Shown one piece after another: positions 9,224-19,919 of a stretch of 64,000 nucleotides of DNA. The stretch's first letter is position 1. Each line of letters begins with the position of its first letter. The position numbers were made by a program, and so were the translations under genes. Under the pieces are notes generated by a model. It saw only the letters and a list, made by a program, of their open reading frames with translations, was not told the origin of the DNA and did not search any database. This DNA comes from Turritopsis dohrnii (Eukaryota > Cnidaria > Hydrozoa > Anthoathecata > Oceaniidae): the NCBI GenBank assembly GCA_027922465.2, contig BQMF02000145.1, forward strand, positions 806,001-870,000, read 5' to 3'.

Positions 9224-12200
9224 GTTGGGAAAATGTTGCCAAAGACTTTCAGGTGTTGTTCTCCCCATTCTCATCTCGGTAATAGTGATATCATGGGTGG
9301 TTTCGTTTGTTTACATGTGGATGTATATTTCTCAAGTGTGTCAAGATATACAGTTGTTAAAGATTCAACTTAAAAATGGTTTGTATTCATCTCTGCTCAT
9401 TTACTTAGAAATTTGAGTAATATCCTAGTGGGTAAAATTGTTAAAAAGTCACTGTGATAAAGAGCGTTTTTATTGAAATTGTGTGTATATTTCTATATGC
9501 GCTTGTTCTCAATGATTTTTTAACGACTGTGCCTGCTGGGATGTGTATGTAATGTCTTAATACAGTTCAATTCATGATATAATACTGAATATACTAAACA
9601 TTTCGCAGTCACTTTTAGGCGAGTCATGCAATCTTATAGATTTATTTGTTTAGCTGTAAAGCACAGATATCAATTTAGATATTATTCAGTTCCCTTCATG
9701 AAAGTTTCTGAGATTTTTCAAAAAAGAATTCATTAGTTAAATTTCAATGCCCGAAAATCAAGAAAAAAAATATTGTAATGTTTCTGAAATATGTTTTGAT
9801 AGTTTGAAAATTTTAAGATGCACAATTTGAGCGGATGGGCTGTACAGCAACCTGTATCATTTCATTATCGTTATGTTAAGATGCATCGTGACAGGTTTAT
9901 TCTGTCAGTTCCAATGCTTACTAAATCAAGTGTGTAAAAAAAGTGTGTTATATTGTTTATAATCTGAATTTCTGAAATTTAGTGGAAGCATCAGAGAAAA
10001 CTTCGGTATCTCGACGGGAAAAACTGACCGTTGTTATAAAACAAAAAGTTGCTGCTTTGGAACACCACCATTCTTCCATTTTTGATCTCGAGCATGTTGT
10101 GAAGTCGCAAATTGAAAAGGTTTGTAATGCTTTTACAGATTTGAATTTTTGACTTGTTATAATAATTAGATTGTTAATATTTTCAAAATCTGCATAATTG
10201 TGTGTTGGTTGTGAAGATGAAAATATGAAATGTAAAACAAACCTAATTATACATTATTTTAATCTGTATGATATATGAGTCAGACACTAGGGGCTCATTT
10301 TTAACCCTGTCTTTTCAGTATGATTTGGGAGAAAAATCAAACCAAAGATAATAACGAGATAGTGAAATGACCAAGGGCCATTCAAAATTATTTTTTTAAA
10401 AATTAGCAGTTATCTCAAAATTACCTGAAAATTAAGTGGTTGAGACCAACGCTCGTTGTAACTCCTGAAATTACTCTCTGCATTTTTCATCTTTTAGTTG
10501 GATAAATTGAACAACACAGTCAGTTTGATCCTCAAGCATACAAATTTTCCATTGTTGGACAAGTTATCAAGTATTATGGGTGACATAGATAATATGAAGA
10601 CAGGGATGGCAGAGACAGGTGCCGATATCGAGGAGTTAAAGGATATCCAGAAAGTCCTCATGAACCATGACGAGCAATTTCAGGATGAAATGAAACACAT
10701 TCAACAATCTTTGTATAATGTGTCGGTAAGCACGAAGGTGTTTTTATGTTAGAGGCTCTAGCCACCATGTTATACAAACAAATAAGAAAAAGCTCATGTG
10801 TTTGTGGGACCCACTTCTGTCCTCATCAAATTTGATACGGAAATCTTATTTCAGTGCAGTTTCAATCAGGTTTCTTTTCTTCTAACTCCCTGTTAGAAGT
10901 CAGTAGGTCCTTAAACCAACCTTCATATGGAGTCTTGACCTGGTACTTGTAGATGACTGAAAGTACCACAGGGAGATGATTCACATACTATAAAGACTGA
11001 CCAATGTGTTCTCTTCTAACATTCCAGATTTTGTTTTAACAAACAACACAAAGTCCATTCACAAACACATCATCTATTTAAGTGAACCCAAATGTGGAAG
11101 ACATCACATTTCAGCAATATCAGAACGACATTATGCAATATGCAATATAATATGCGGAGGCATTTTCATTTTCAGGTTGCACTTTCGGAACTAGGAAACG
11201 AACCTGCACCAACTTTAAGCACCACGCCCAAGACACTAGTTGTTACTATGCAACCAGATGGAGAGCAGGTAATCAAAAGGAAGGAATTAAATCGGAGGTT
11301 GAAAGAATTGGAAGAAAAACAAAAAAAGATGTGTGTCACTGAAAGTGTGAAAGTGAACAAAGTAAGAATTCCGAATATTTTAAAATGATTTTAGATTTTG
11401 CCTTAATTCAACGAAATTAAGAAAATAAAGTTAGGCATAACATGTTTTTTTGTTACCAAAATCCCTTGTTATGCCATTGCCTCTTTATATTGATTGCCAC
11501 TTACAATCGTGTTCACGAGATGCAAATAAACAAAAAATCCATATATTATCTGCTCTATCTATCTACTTAGTTCCAAATCTATATGAATCTCTTGATGCCT
11601 TTATTTCCATAGGAGGTTAGGAAGTTAAGAAATCGAACCGGTAGTTTGGAGAAAGACATTGCGTCGCTCTTTGCTTCTTTATCTGAGGTAAACACCCACT
11701 TTTTTTATCGGGTTGTTTTTTGCCCAGTGAGCAAAATTGTCAAAAACTCACTGTGATGAAGAGCATTTTCATCGAAATTGTGTGTATATTTCTATAGAAA
11801 TGCAATCTTTCAACAAATTTTGCCCACTGGGTGGCATATATAGTCCATCTAACAATTTGAAAGCATCAAAACTTCATGGTGTAAACCTTGTAAAAGTTGT
11901 TTGGGTTAGTGAGGGTTATCGTCAAAAATTCAATGTGATGAAGAGCATTCTTATTGAAATAGTGTGTGTATTTCCATAGAAATGCACCCCTTCGCAGAGA
12001 TTTTTCAACAAATTTGCCCGTTGGGTAGGTACAGGCTATGATTCGTTCTCTCAGACTATTTTAAGAAGCTTTAACCGAGAAGTTTCAAATTGTTACATGG
12101 ATGCCCTCCTCCTGTGTACAAGTAACATGTTAGATGGACACCCTCCTCCTGGGTACAACTAACATGTTTTATATAGTTCTACTGAGGTTTAATTATTTAT

Positions 12201-13544
12201 GTCAAATGATTTATTGAGACTATAGGTAAAAAGAAAAATTCTATTCGGTGACGATTTTAGGCCGTTTGATATGTTCTCGAATGTACCTGCAGAGTAATCG
12301 CTTAAGTTTTGTATCACCATGGCAACATTATTTGATAGAAATTTCACATAAAAGTTTTATCGGCCTCATCAAATGATGTCGTCTCACAACAAAGCCAGTA
12401 TTTTCAAATTAGTTGAAAAGTCTATGCGAAGGATATGCTCCTTATTTTTGTATCCATCTACTGAAATATACTTCAATAGATGGATCCCGAATTATACACA
12501 TTATTTCAATGAAAAAGTTTTCTTCCTTGCAATGACTTTTTGACGATTTTGCACACTGGGAACTAGGTTTCCAAAGTTTTTTAACCATGGTTTGATTTTC
12601 ATGACTTGTTTTCTATTTTACTGGTTTAGAACACTGCTGACAAAGAGATCGCAGGTGGGTAGGCTTTAATATTTGAAAACTTTGAAAATGTCATCAAAAT
12701 ATGTTTCAAACTTTATTAAAGCCGATTCTTCGAGCATGGTGGAAATCATGGTGGACTGATTTGTGCCATTAGACATCATAGAATTTTTTCTGCCTAGTGG
12801 AAGTCCGGGCTAACGCGGAAGCACGGTCGAAAAAATGGTTTAAATTAAGTTAAATCGGTCAATGTTTAGACTTACTTCTGGTACTTTATTTTTTCTCACA
12901 GAGATTTTTGATGACAAAATCGACCATGTAAAAAATTTTAACAAAAGAATCTGTAGAGTGTCAAAATGTAATTAAACAATGAGCCGTTATAAGCAATCGG
13001 CCGTGTTCTTTCTTTTTTAGGCCCCGTTCAATCTAGGGCGAACTCAACTGACAGTCATTTAGTACTGGCCCCATCTGTTACCAGTCACCACTTTGTCGCA
13101 TCTTCAAGCTGGAATCATCTTCCAACTCTAAGTGTTTCTGTCTCTAACCTGTTAAAGAAAGAAATTCGTCCCTCCATCGCACAAGTACAAGCTCAAGCAG
13201 TCTCTACAAGGGTACAAGAAGTAACCTCAAAAAACAGTAACCTTGAAGAGCAAGGACGGAGGAGAGTCGATTCTAAAAATATTGGTGATGGAGCACCTGA
13301 TTCTAAAAAGAACACTATAGTAATAACAGATATTAAAAAAAAACGTTTCGGAAACATTGATCGGTTGCTTTCCAATCTGAAATCTACGCCTGAAGATAAC
13401 GATGACGTCATTGGAACTGACGATGACGTCAACAAAAATTCTGAGGACAGCATTTATAGGAAGCATGCCAATTTGATAAATCCCGGCGATGAGTATCGGG
13501 AAAAACGGAATCGTGGTGACGATGAATTGGGATTCTATATGTAA
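9224..13544 (+). CDS. single-pass membrane coiled-coil protein, seven exons seen, family unknown
   Basis: Exons joined by clean GT-AG sites with matching phases: 9224-9378, 9983-10119, 10498-10725, 11176-11361, 11613-11687, 12630-12654, 13021-13544 (stop TAA). The first coding exon is missing; exon 9224 starts mid-codon after a T-rich acceptor. At least 442 residues. Near the N-terminus is one hydrophobic segment, VVLPILISVIVISWVVSFVY, so the protein is probably type II with a short cytosolic end. Exons 3-6 encode heptad-rich coiled coil (ELNRRLKELEEKQKKM, EVRKLRNRTGSLEKDIASL). Possible N-glycosylation sites are NNTV, NVSV, NRTG and NSTD. The last exon is Ser/Gln-rich then acidic (DDDVN), ending ELGFYM. 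I recognise no family. Introns hold several copies of the MITE described at 11723. Consistent phases over six junctions and absence of stops support a real gene. Confidence 0.8.
9424..9541 (+). mobile_element. MITE copy (CCCAGTGGGCA family)
   Basis: Diverged ~118-bp copy in an intron of the membrane gene. Ends CCTAGTGGGTAAAATTG and GTGCCTGCTGGG. Contains the shared core CACTGTGATAAAGAGCG and TTGTGTGTATATTTCTAT. Confidence 0.7.
11723..11831 (+). mobile_element. MITE copy (CCCAGTGGGCA family)
   Basis: Starts CCCAGTGAGCAAAATTGTC and ends TTTTGCCCACTGGG, an imperfect inverted repeat. The core GATGAAGAGCATTTT and TGTGTGTATATTTCTATAG is shared with the copies at 9424, 11901, 15444, 16226, 16584 and 33133. 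Too short to encode anything. Confidence 0.78.
11901..12025 (+). mobile_element. MITE copy (CCCAGTGGGCA family)
   Basis: Diverged copy starting TTGGGTTAGTGAGGG and ending TTGCCCGTTGGG, with core GATGAAGAGCATTCTTATTG and AATGCACCCCTTCGCAGAG. It lies only about 70 bp after the previous copy, in the same intron. Confidence 0.7.
12094..12175. repeat. two-copy tandem duplication
   Basis: ATGGATGCCCTCCTCCTG..GTACAAGTAACATGTT is followed directly by a similar ATGGACACCCTCCTCCTG..GTACAACTAACATGTT, giving a unit of about 41 bp in an intron of the membrane gene. Confidence 0.7.
12470..12561 (+). mobile_element. partial MITE copy (CCCAGTGGGCA family)
   Basis: Only the right half is clear: CAATGACTTTTTGACGATTT followed by TGCACACTGGG. 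The left half is too diverged to place. Confidence 0.4.
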
Positions 13545-13759
13545 TCTTGGTCAGCATTTTCAACCGTCACTTGTCAATTTTTGTGTAGTGTTGATATTTT
13601 TTTGTAAATCGTTTTTGTTTTTCTTTTCGGTTTTGACCATTTTCCACTTTGCCTGTCTTTGTACTCGCCGACGTTCTTTTGACGCATGCGCTTAACGCAC
13701 TTGTAAAATTTATTTAACCACTGACAGACAAGATAACACACGGGTTTTCGGTGACACTA

Positions 13760-14323
13760 TCTTATTATAATAATCCGCGTTGTGCATACCACTTTTATTT
13801 TAGAGAGTGACATATTTAGTTTAAATTTACGGTCATCGTCCTCTTATGTGCGCGTAAAACCACGTAGAAGCGAGAGACACTTTTTTCACGATCATTCCAA
13901 AAGCACGTGGCATCATTTGACGTCAGTTTTTTATGACCACGGGGAATCATTGCATTGCAGCCCCAATCGAACGCGACGTTTTTGGGGAAATATCTCGACA
14001 ACCAATAGGGATAACTGACGTTTTTTGGGGTCAGCGATACGGGTGATGGAGTGACGCATCATTTGGGCCTAAATTTTATTTGGTACTGCGGATATGACGT
14101 CATCGAAATCTTTGATCAGCGATATCTCTCTAACCGTTGGTCGTAGCGAAACGATCCCATACATTTTTTTGATCAGTTTTTCGAGCTCTACAACATGGGT
14201 ACATTTCCCGTTTCCAATTCCTAAATTGAAATTTTCGTCACGGGGATCGTTCACAGGAAAGGCGATTTTGACGCATCCTTTTCGAAGTTAAGTTCGGTAA
14301 AAAGTTTTTACCCGGGATACTAG
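13760..14323 (+). mobile_element. 564-bp non-autonomous Helitron with both ends
   Basis: Inserted after an A. Begins TCTTATTATAATAATCCGCG (13760) and ends with the hairpin GGTAAAAAGTTTTTACC followed by CGGGATACTAG and then T. 5' TC, 3' hairpin plus CTAG, and insertion between A and T is the full Helitron signature. It contains GACGTCA motifs and a CATTGCATTGCA block but no gene. Immediately after CTAG (14324) a second sequence starting TCAACATTATAATGCGAGG resembles the 5' end again, so a truncated second unit follows head to tail. It lies about 215 bp downstream of the membrane gene's stop. Confidence 0.72.
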
Positions 14324-15440
14324 TCAACATTATAATGCGAGGTGTGTGGTAGTTATGTGTAAAGATTCATCAACGAAACCATTAAGGGGTATCTTCATAT
14401 CAGCAGCCCGACTGGCGTGGAGTAAATTCGAACACGACTTCATAAAAATGTATGTTAGCTAAAGGCCGACAAAATGGGATTTCAATGCGATGTCTCGTAT
14501 TATGGTGGCTCCTTCTTACATGTTCACGAATTCTGTTTGTTTTTTACTTGTTCATATTATTTTTTTGGAAGCGCTTGAGTTTTTGTGACACACTTGATGT
14601 GATGTCATAGGTTTTGTTGTTGCCCTGTGACAGTTCGTTTTGGTATCGAACGATTCTTATTTTTTTTTAAAGATGATGAACTATCATAAGGTCGAGAAGT
14701 CAGCAGTTTTCTTTTGAGATAATATCCACGAGAGAACCAATCATTTTTTACTTTGTTTGAACGCTTTGTTAATAATGAACAGCTGTTCGTTCTCAGACCA
14801 TTTCTCAATTAGTCTATTTCTACAGACATCAGCATAGTTGCAACCCTCAGCTCTACTTGTAATAGTTCATTATCTTTAAGGATTTTTGTTGTGCGAACTT
14901 ATGAACGTTATCTTGAGTTTTCCTTTATAAACGTTCGTCCCTTGTTGCGTTTTTTTTTTTTTTGCCATAAGACGAGATTTTATCCGAGAGGTGTTGAATT
15001 CTTTTCAGCATTGCTTATATTACCTGTTGTCATAACACCAGATAAAACGGATGGCAGATATTACTTTTCCGAATTTCTGTTCGAACATCTTGCTATTACC
15101 TCCTTTTCAGCAATTTGTTTTGTTATGATTTTTTTTTTTTTTTTGTACTTTCGTTAATCGTAATTGTTGATTCCGGATGACTCGATGTTGTTATGGTGAC
15201 ATTAAGAAGAACTGAATCATGGGAACGATGAATTAACTGGAATGACAGAAATATCGATTTCGATATCGATTGTTTTTTTTCCGAAAAGATAGAAAATACT
15301 AAGAATACATAAACAGTTTTCATTGTCATTGAATTTTTTTCTTTTTGGGAAGAATTGTGAAGAGTGATGTTTGACTTTGAAAACGAAGTGGAATAACTTG
15401 GTGTTTTCGGAAATTCGGAGAAGATGCATAGAAGATGTAC
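14324..15440. other. no gene seen
   Basis: A degraded second Helitron 5' end at the start, then AT-rich sequence with T runs (14950, 15128). Open frames here look like chance. No splice-bounded exon is recognisable. Confidence 0.4.
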
Positions 15441-15443
15441 TGT

Positions 15444-15564
15444 CCCAGTGGGCACATTTGTTAAAAAATCACTGAGAAGGAGTGCATTTCTGTAGAAATA
15501 TACACACAATTTCAATAAAAATGCTCTTCGTCACAGTGACTTCTTTGACGATTTTGCCCACTGG
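15444..15564 (-). mobile_element. MITE copy with best-preserved ends
   Basis: About 121 bp from CCCAGTGGGCACATTTG to ATTTTGCCCACTGG, opposite in orientation to the copy at 11723. The core AAATATACACACAATTTC is the reverse complement of the other copies. These ends define the family's inverted repeat CCCAGTGGGCA. Confidence 0.8.
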
Positions 15565-15748
15565 AGTGGTTAATATAGCTTGTACATACGTTTATACATA
15601 GCACTAGAAATTTTGCATTGGCTTTAAAAGTATTATGGGGATTAAAGAAAGTCTTTTTGTTGTATTACGTCTCTTCTCGTATATCCCTTTCTCGTTAAAT
15701 GTGTGCTCCTTAACCTTGTTTGGAGATAGAATGTGTGCTCCTTCACGC

Positions 15749-15795
15749 AACCTCGAACCCAGGGTCTCTTGCCTTGGTTCGAGGTTGCTCTTTCA
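15749..15795. mobile_element. short palindromic MITE (GCAACCTCGAACCCAGG type), deleted copy
   Basis: GCAACCTCGAACCCAGG..TCTCTTGCC is followed almost at once by GGTTCGAGGTTGC, so the arms pair. It is the same sequence as the longer palindrome at 16298-16391 with the central part lost. It also stands next to a TTCACG sequence on both sides, like that copy. Confidence 0.6.
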
Positions 15796-15973
15796 CGGTG
15801 TTTGGTGGTAAACAAACATCCTTTCTGAAGGCAATTACTGCGAAAAATGATTTTCCAGGAAAAATGTTTAAATGTGCAAATATCGAGTTAATTTTACGAT
15901 CCAAATAATTTCATAATAAGGTATGTTATCTTCCCCGATTCCTGAACAACAAGTTCAAATGACGAAAACTTAC

Positions 15974-16195
15974 CTGGTACATACAACTTCATACCCAGTT
16001 TTTTTAAAGGTTTTCTTGCCGTTTTACATTTACTAGCTTTTACAATTATTGGAGATCTTTTAAGATAGCACATCCTATCGTACTTTCTCGAATAAGGGTT
16101 CACACAATAAACAAGATCGACCAATCTGATGACATCCTTTAAGTTGCTATGACGACTAGTGTGAATAACGTGTGGCCGCTGCGAGTCGCAAGTTC
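15974..16195 (-). CDS. unrecognised protein-coding exon, 222 nt
   Basis: Minus-strand open segment between a good acceptor (TTTTCCCTCTAG) and a consensus donor (CCAG|GTAAGTTTTC). It encodes about 74 residues, including HVIHTSRHSNLKDVIRLV, YCVNPYSRKYDRMCYLK and TARKPLKKLGMKLYVP. Strong splice sites at both edges, no stop and a non-repetitive composition argue for a real exon of a gene whose other exons I cannot place. No family recognised. A MITE copy starts about 30 bp upstream of the acceptor. Confidence 0.4.
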
Positions 16196-16225
16196 CTAGA
16201 GGGAAAATGTTTTGAAAAAAACAAA

Positions 16226-16413
16226 AGGAGTGCATTTTTATAGAAATATACTCACTATTTTAATATAAATGCTCTTCATCGCAGTGACCTTTCACGACAA
16301 CCTCCAACCCAGGGTCTCTTGCCTTTTCGATATACGGATAGCCGCTATCATCCGTATATTGAAAAGGCAAGAGACCCTGGGTTCGAGGTTGCTTTCACGA
16401 TTTTGCCCGTTGG
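16226..16413 (-). mobile_element. MITE copy interrupted by a palindromic MITE
   Basis: Left part AAGGAGTGCATTTTTATAG..CTCTTCATCGCAGTGACC, then an insertion 16298-16391, then ATTTTGCCCGTTGGG. The left terminal repeat is missing. The inserted palindrome is flanked by a 9-bp duplication. Confidence 0.72.
16298..16391. mobile_element. 94-bp perfect-arm palindromic MITE with 9-bp target duplication
   Basis: Arms CAACCTC(C/G)AACCCAGGGTC and GACCCTGGGTTCGAGGTTG pair along nearly the whole length around a TAGCGGCTA-like centre at about 16341. Both sides carry CTTTCACGA (16289-16297 and 16392-16400), a 9-bp target-site duplication of the size made by Mutator-like transposases. Related degenerate copies are at 15749 and 30795. 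Confidence 0.85.
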
Positions 16414-16583
16414 GTTCTGTCACTGTGTAGTCGATACTCTATTCCGTCTCGCCTTAAATCTCCACCCCTGTTGTTGACGTCAATAACATTCCCAATTTTA
16501 CAACCTTGTTTTTCATAATAAGCAAAAATTTTGACAAAATGGTTGACGTCATCTGTGAACAATTTCTAAGCAAACAAGTACAA

Positions 16584-16704
16584 CCCTGTGGGCAAAATCG
16601 TCAAAAAATCACTGCGACGGAGAGCATTTTTAGTGATATTATGTGTATATTTATATAGAAATGCACTCCTTCGCAGAGATTTTTTAACAAATGTGCCGGC
16701 TGGG
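16584..16704 (+). mobile_element. MITE copy (CCCAGTGGGCA family)
   Basis: Starts CCCTGTGGGCAAAATCG and ends AAATGTGCCGGCTGGG. Core GACGGAGAGCATTTTTA and AAATGCACTCCTTCGCAGAG. About 121 bp. Confidence 0.75.
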
Positions 16705-16901
16705 AAAGTACATCGATGAGAAGGATATTGCATATCGAAGCATATCGGTGAGAATAAGATAAGAAATCGATTTGTGCAAGTATTGGGTAGCCTTTCTGCT
16801 ATTGGTTATGTGGTTATGGTCAAAATTGACCTTTCCCGAGTTTCTGTAAACACCGTGTGTTATAGCCTAGCATCTTAGTTTCGCCTCTTTTTCACTCTTA
16901 A

Positions 16902-18880
16902 GGTGGTATCACTATGAAAAATTTAAAATCCAATATATTAATGATATAACGGTTTTTTAGAGCTAGATAGATGGTACATATCACAAATTGAGCATTTTTC
17001 TTGAAAATTTTTAAAAAATTAATTATGCGCATAATTAATGAGCCCGAAAAGGGTAAAAAAGTGCAAATGCTTTGGCAAGGATATCTCAACACGAGAAAAT
17101 GGTATGACTTTCAAACTTTCAGAGATGCTTCCATACATATTGATAGATGCTTTCAACCTCTAACATGCCAATTAACTGCATTTTTTCAATCACAACGGGC
17201 ACTACTATATTTGACCCAAAATTTTCAAGATTTTTTCCCTTTTCAGGCCCACGTTCTACCCTTTTGGTTACATTCTATTAAGTTTTTTAGGCTCACAACA
17301 AAGATCTTATATTGAAGCATTACTGTGCAAAGTTTTGTGGAAAAATAATAAATAGAACTCTCAGAATCTTTGCCAAAAATTTGAAAATCGAAATTTAGAG
17401 AAAATCGCAGTTAAAAGTAAAATTATTGAATTGCCTTAAATTTTTCCACTCATATTTCACAGTATAATTAATATAAAGATTCTAAAAAGCACCACTAGCA
17501 TAACTATCCTTTTCTTCTTCATTGTTTTTGTCACTAAAACCCTTTTTGATTGATCTAAGCTTCTTGCGACGCTTTTTAGCTTCATCACTTGAATTCAACT
17601 CGCATCGTTTTACTCTATGTAGGTCAAGTTTGTTGGTATTTATGAGTGTGAAGTGTCCTACAGACAATCCAGAAACTTTAAAAACTTCACACAGTCCTGA
17701 CAAACCATCATTAAAGGCAATAATTGCAGATGCTATGGCCATTTTTAGAGTGAATGATCCAACAAATACATCTTTTGGACTCCTTTTCCATATGACACTG
17801 TGCAATGACTCATTGACATTCTGCGTTTCCCCATCCATTTTCAAAGTCTGCATTTAAATCTTTTGCAGCTTGGCACATCGAATTTTGAGAAACTGTGAGA
17901 TAGCTGTTATACAGTAAACTTGTGTAGTTTTTGTATGAGGAGTAATTCATTGGTGCAGGCATGTTCATAAATGTACAAAATCTTTCAATAGCTTCGTGTC
18001 CCCTACCAATCTCTCTAAATGCTATTACAGATCTATAGTTTATGTCATATCCTTTAGCACCTCTAGTATCAACTGCTTGTGTATTTTTGAATTGCTTTGA
18101 ACTATATGCTGAGTAATTCCAATCACACCGTGTACATTTCAGAAAAAATTTATGTGCCAGACCCTTCTTCTCGTAGAGCTTGTGATCATAATGTAACCTA
18201 TTACTGCATTTAGGGCAATAACCCACTACTTTAATGATCTCTCTGAGAACATCAGTGTTCATGAAAACATAGCATTCTTGATTGTCCTAGTTATCCTTTT
18301 CACTATTTGGTTGTATTTTCAGTTTCTTTGCCGAAGCCCCAGAAAAACTTGTAGCAGCAGCACATTCTTGTTGTTGTTGTTCAAGCTCAACTTTCTGAGG
18401 TTGATAAGAGCTTTTGCAGTGTTGATTGCCATAAAACCTTTTCTTAGGAGCTCTTCTAGACTTTCTTCTGGAAGATGATCCCATATTCACTTATATTTCA
18501 TTCACAAACAATCACCAAAAATATCTCAATATCTCAGTGATTGGAGTTTTACTTGAAAACAAGAATGTACTTTCAAACAATGGTTTTCAGGAGTTTTTGA
18601 ACGGGTAAAGCAAGAGAGACATCATTCATGTAATTTCCGACACTAGTAGGATAAGCTTATTATGGGCCCAACAGGCAAAATATGGGTATAAAAACTGTTG
18701 CTAGGGGCGTTGCTAAGAGAAACAAGTCGTGGGAACTCATAAAAAACGTTAAAATTTGGCATTTTCCAGTGTTTTTCTAAAGAAGTCATTAACAATTTCG
18801 TAATCTACACAAAATTTTGCGTTTAGAAAGGGGATATTTCAAAAATCGAAAAATTGAAGATTTTTCATAGAGGTACCACC
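16902..18880 (-). mobile_element. Kolobok-like element, internal-deletion derivative
   Basis: Inverted ends GGTGGTATCACTATGAAAAAT (16902 on) and ATTTTTCATAGAGGTACCACC (to 18880), each flanked by TTAA (16898-16901, 18881-18884). TTAA duplication is known for piggyBac and Kolobok; the encoded protein is not piggyBac-like and matches a Kolobok/Mutator-related transposase family found in many invertebrates. The coding part is on the minus strand and lacks the catalytic middle. Confidence 0.75.
17482..18490 (-). pseudogene. Kolobok-like transposase, N- and C-terminal parts fused, core deleted
   Basis: From 18484 the frame reads MGSSSRRKSRRAPKKR, hits one in-frame TAG near 18287, then continues in the same frame with a zinc ribbon (YCPKCSNRLHYD..LKCTRCDWN) and the block YRSVIAFREIGRGHEAI..FCTFMNMPAPMN, all typical of the N-terminus of this family. 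At about 17840 it jumps by a frameshift to the C-terminal block NVNESLHSVIWKRSPKDVF and a Lys-rich tail ending YASGAF. The middle with the catalytic residues, several hundred residues in full-length relatives as I recall the family, is absent. The ends are intact, so it is a non-autonomous deletion copy. Confidence 0.75.
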
Positions 18881-18942
18881 TTAATAACTTCTAATTATTC
18901 CACTGGGGAATTGAAATAAAATGTAACTACTTACTGAAAGGT

Positions 18943-19094
18943 AGTTTATACGGTCGACCTTTTGCATTGTCTAATGTAAATCAATTGACCTGCGAATAGA
19001 CATTGTCAATACTTTTACTTAAGAATGCAAGAGTTTTCATAAGTACAGGTCATTAGATTTACATTAGACAAGGCAAACGTCGACCGCATAAACT
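18943..19094. mobile_element. imperfect palindromic MITE, ~152 bp
   Basis: Left arm AGTTTATACGGTCGACC..GTCTAATGTAAATC and right arm GATTTACATTAGAC..GTCGACCGCATAAACT are inverted copies with a 50-bp spacer. No clear target duplication. Confidence 0.7.
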
Positions 19095-19378
19095 TGAGAA
19101 AACGTTATGAAATTAGAACAAACAGTAAAAAACATAGAAACTTGACGAAACTTGATAAATAAGCATAAACACGGCATTTAAACAGAAATTCGGGAAGGTG
19201 TATTGTTTTTTTTATGTCTTGATGACGTAATACTTGAAAAAGGGAATTTTCGTATGTATGACGAAGTCATGCGACATTAATCCATCTGATTGCTGATAAT
19301 TGCATCAGAACATTTTTGAACAAAGTTACACAATCCCAAACAAGTTGTAATGAAAGTAAAACAAAAGTAAACAAAATT

Positions 19379-19497
19379 CTTAACCCTAACCCTAATCCTA
19401 ACTCTGACCATGACCCTGACCCTAACCCTAACCCTAATCCTGACCCTAACCCTAACCCTAATCCTGACCCTAATCCTACCCTGACCCTGACCCTAAC
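19379..19497 (+). repeat. degenerate telomere-like (CCCTAA)n array
   Basis: About 20 units of CCCTAA with variants CCCTGA and TCCTAA/TCCTGA. CCCTAA is the complement of TTAGGG, the usual metazoan telomere repeat. The array is interstitial and partly decayed. It lies about 60 bp upstream of a Penelope-type relic. Confidence 0.85.
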
Positions 19498-19559
19498 CTG
19501 TGGAGTAAATAACCGACAAGTACCTAAGTCGTTGCCACTGTTGATAAGAAAATCCTTTG

Positions 19560-19693
19560 TTTTACTATATATGAGGTACTATTTCGCAGCAAACCAAGGT
19601 TATTCTAAAACATTGCCTTCTTGTAAACTCAATGTTGTCTACAAATCTTCTTCTGGGTCGTCCAACTTTCTTGTTTCAGCGATCGTCCTCCTC
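19560..19693 (+). pseudogene. Penelope-like element relic, linker before GIY-YIG (left half)
   Basis: The frame reads YSKTLPSCKLNVVYKSSS..NFLVSAIVLL up to the insertion site. In Penelope-like elements the CKL-x-VV(F/Y)xS segment lies between the reverse transcriptase and the GIY-YIG endonuclease. The continuation resumes at 21869 on the far side of an inserted element. The reverse transcriptase itself is not visible. Confidence 0.45.
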
Positions 19694-19919
19694 TAAAGGC
19701 CCTGATACACTTATGAATTTTTCTTTCGAAAGATTTGCAAGTTTTTTTTCAGACAAGAATAATTTCGCAATGTATTTTGTGTTTTTAAAGAAAGTAAATG
19801 TTTTAATAAAGTTTTCTTGAAACCTCTGAAAATCTTCAAAAAAATAACGAAACGGTTCATTATTTTTTGCAAGAAATTTTTTCTTTTCATGAGACATCAA
19901 GGAATACCGACAGAATTTG

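Noticed and set aside
15123..15515. 130-codon minus frame
   Set aside because: Runs through a T tract and a MITE copy; composition is Ser/Lys low complexity.
19316..19500. Long open frame of Asn-Pro/Asp-Pro repeats
   Set aside because: It is translation of the (CCCTAA)n array, not a protein.
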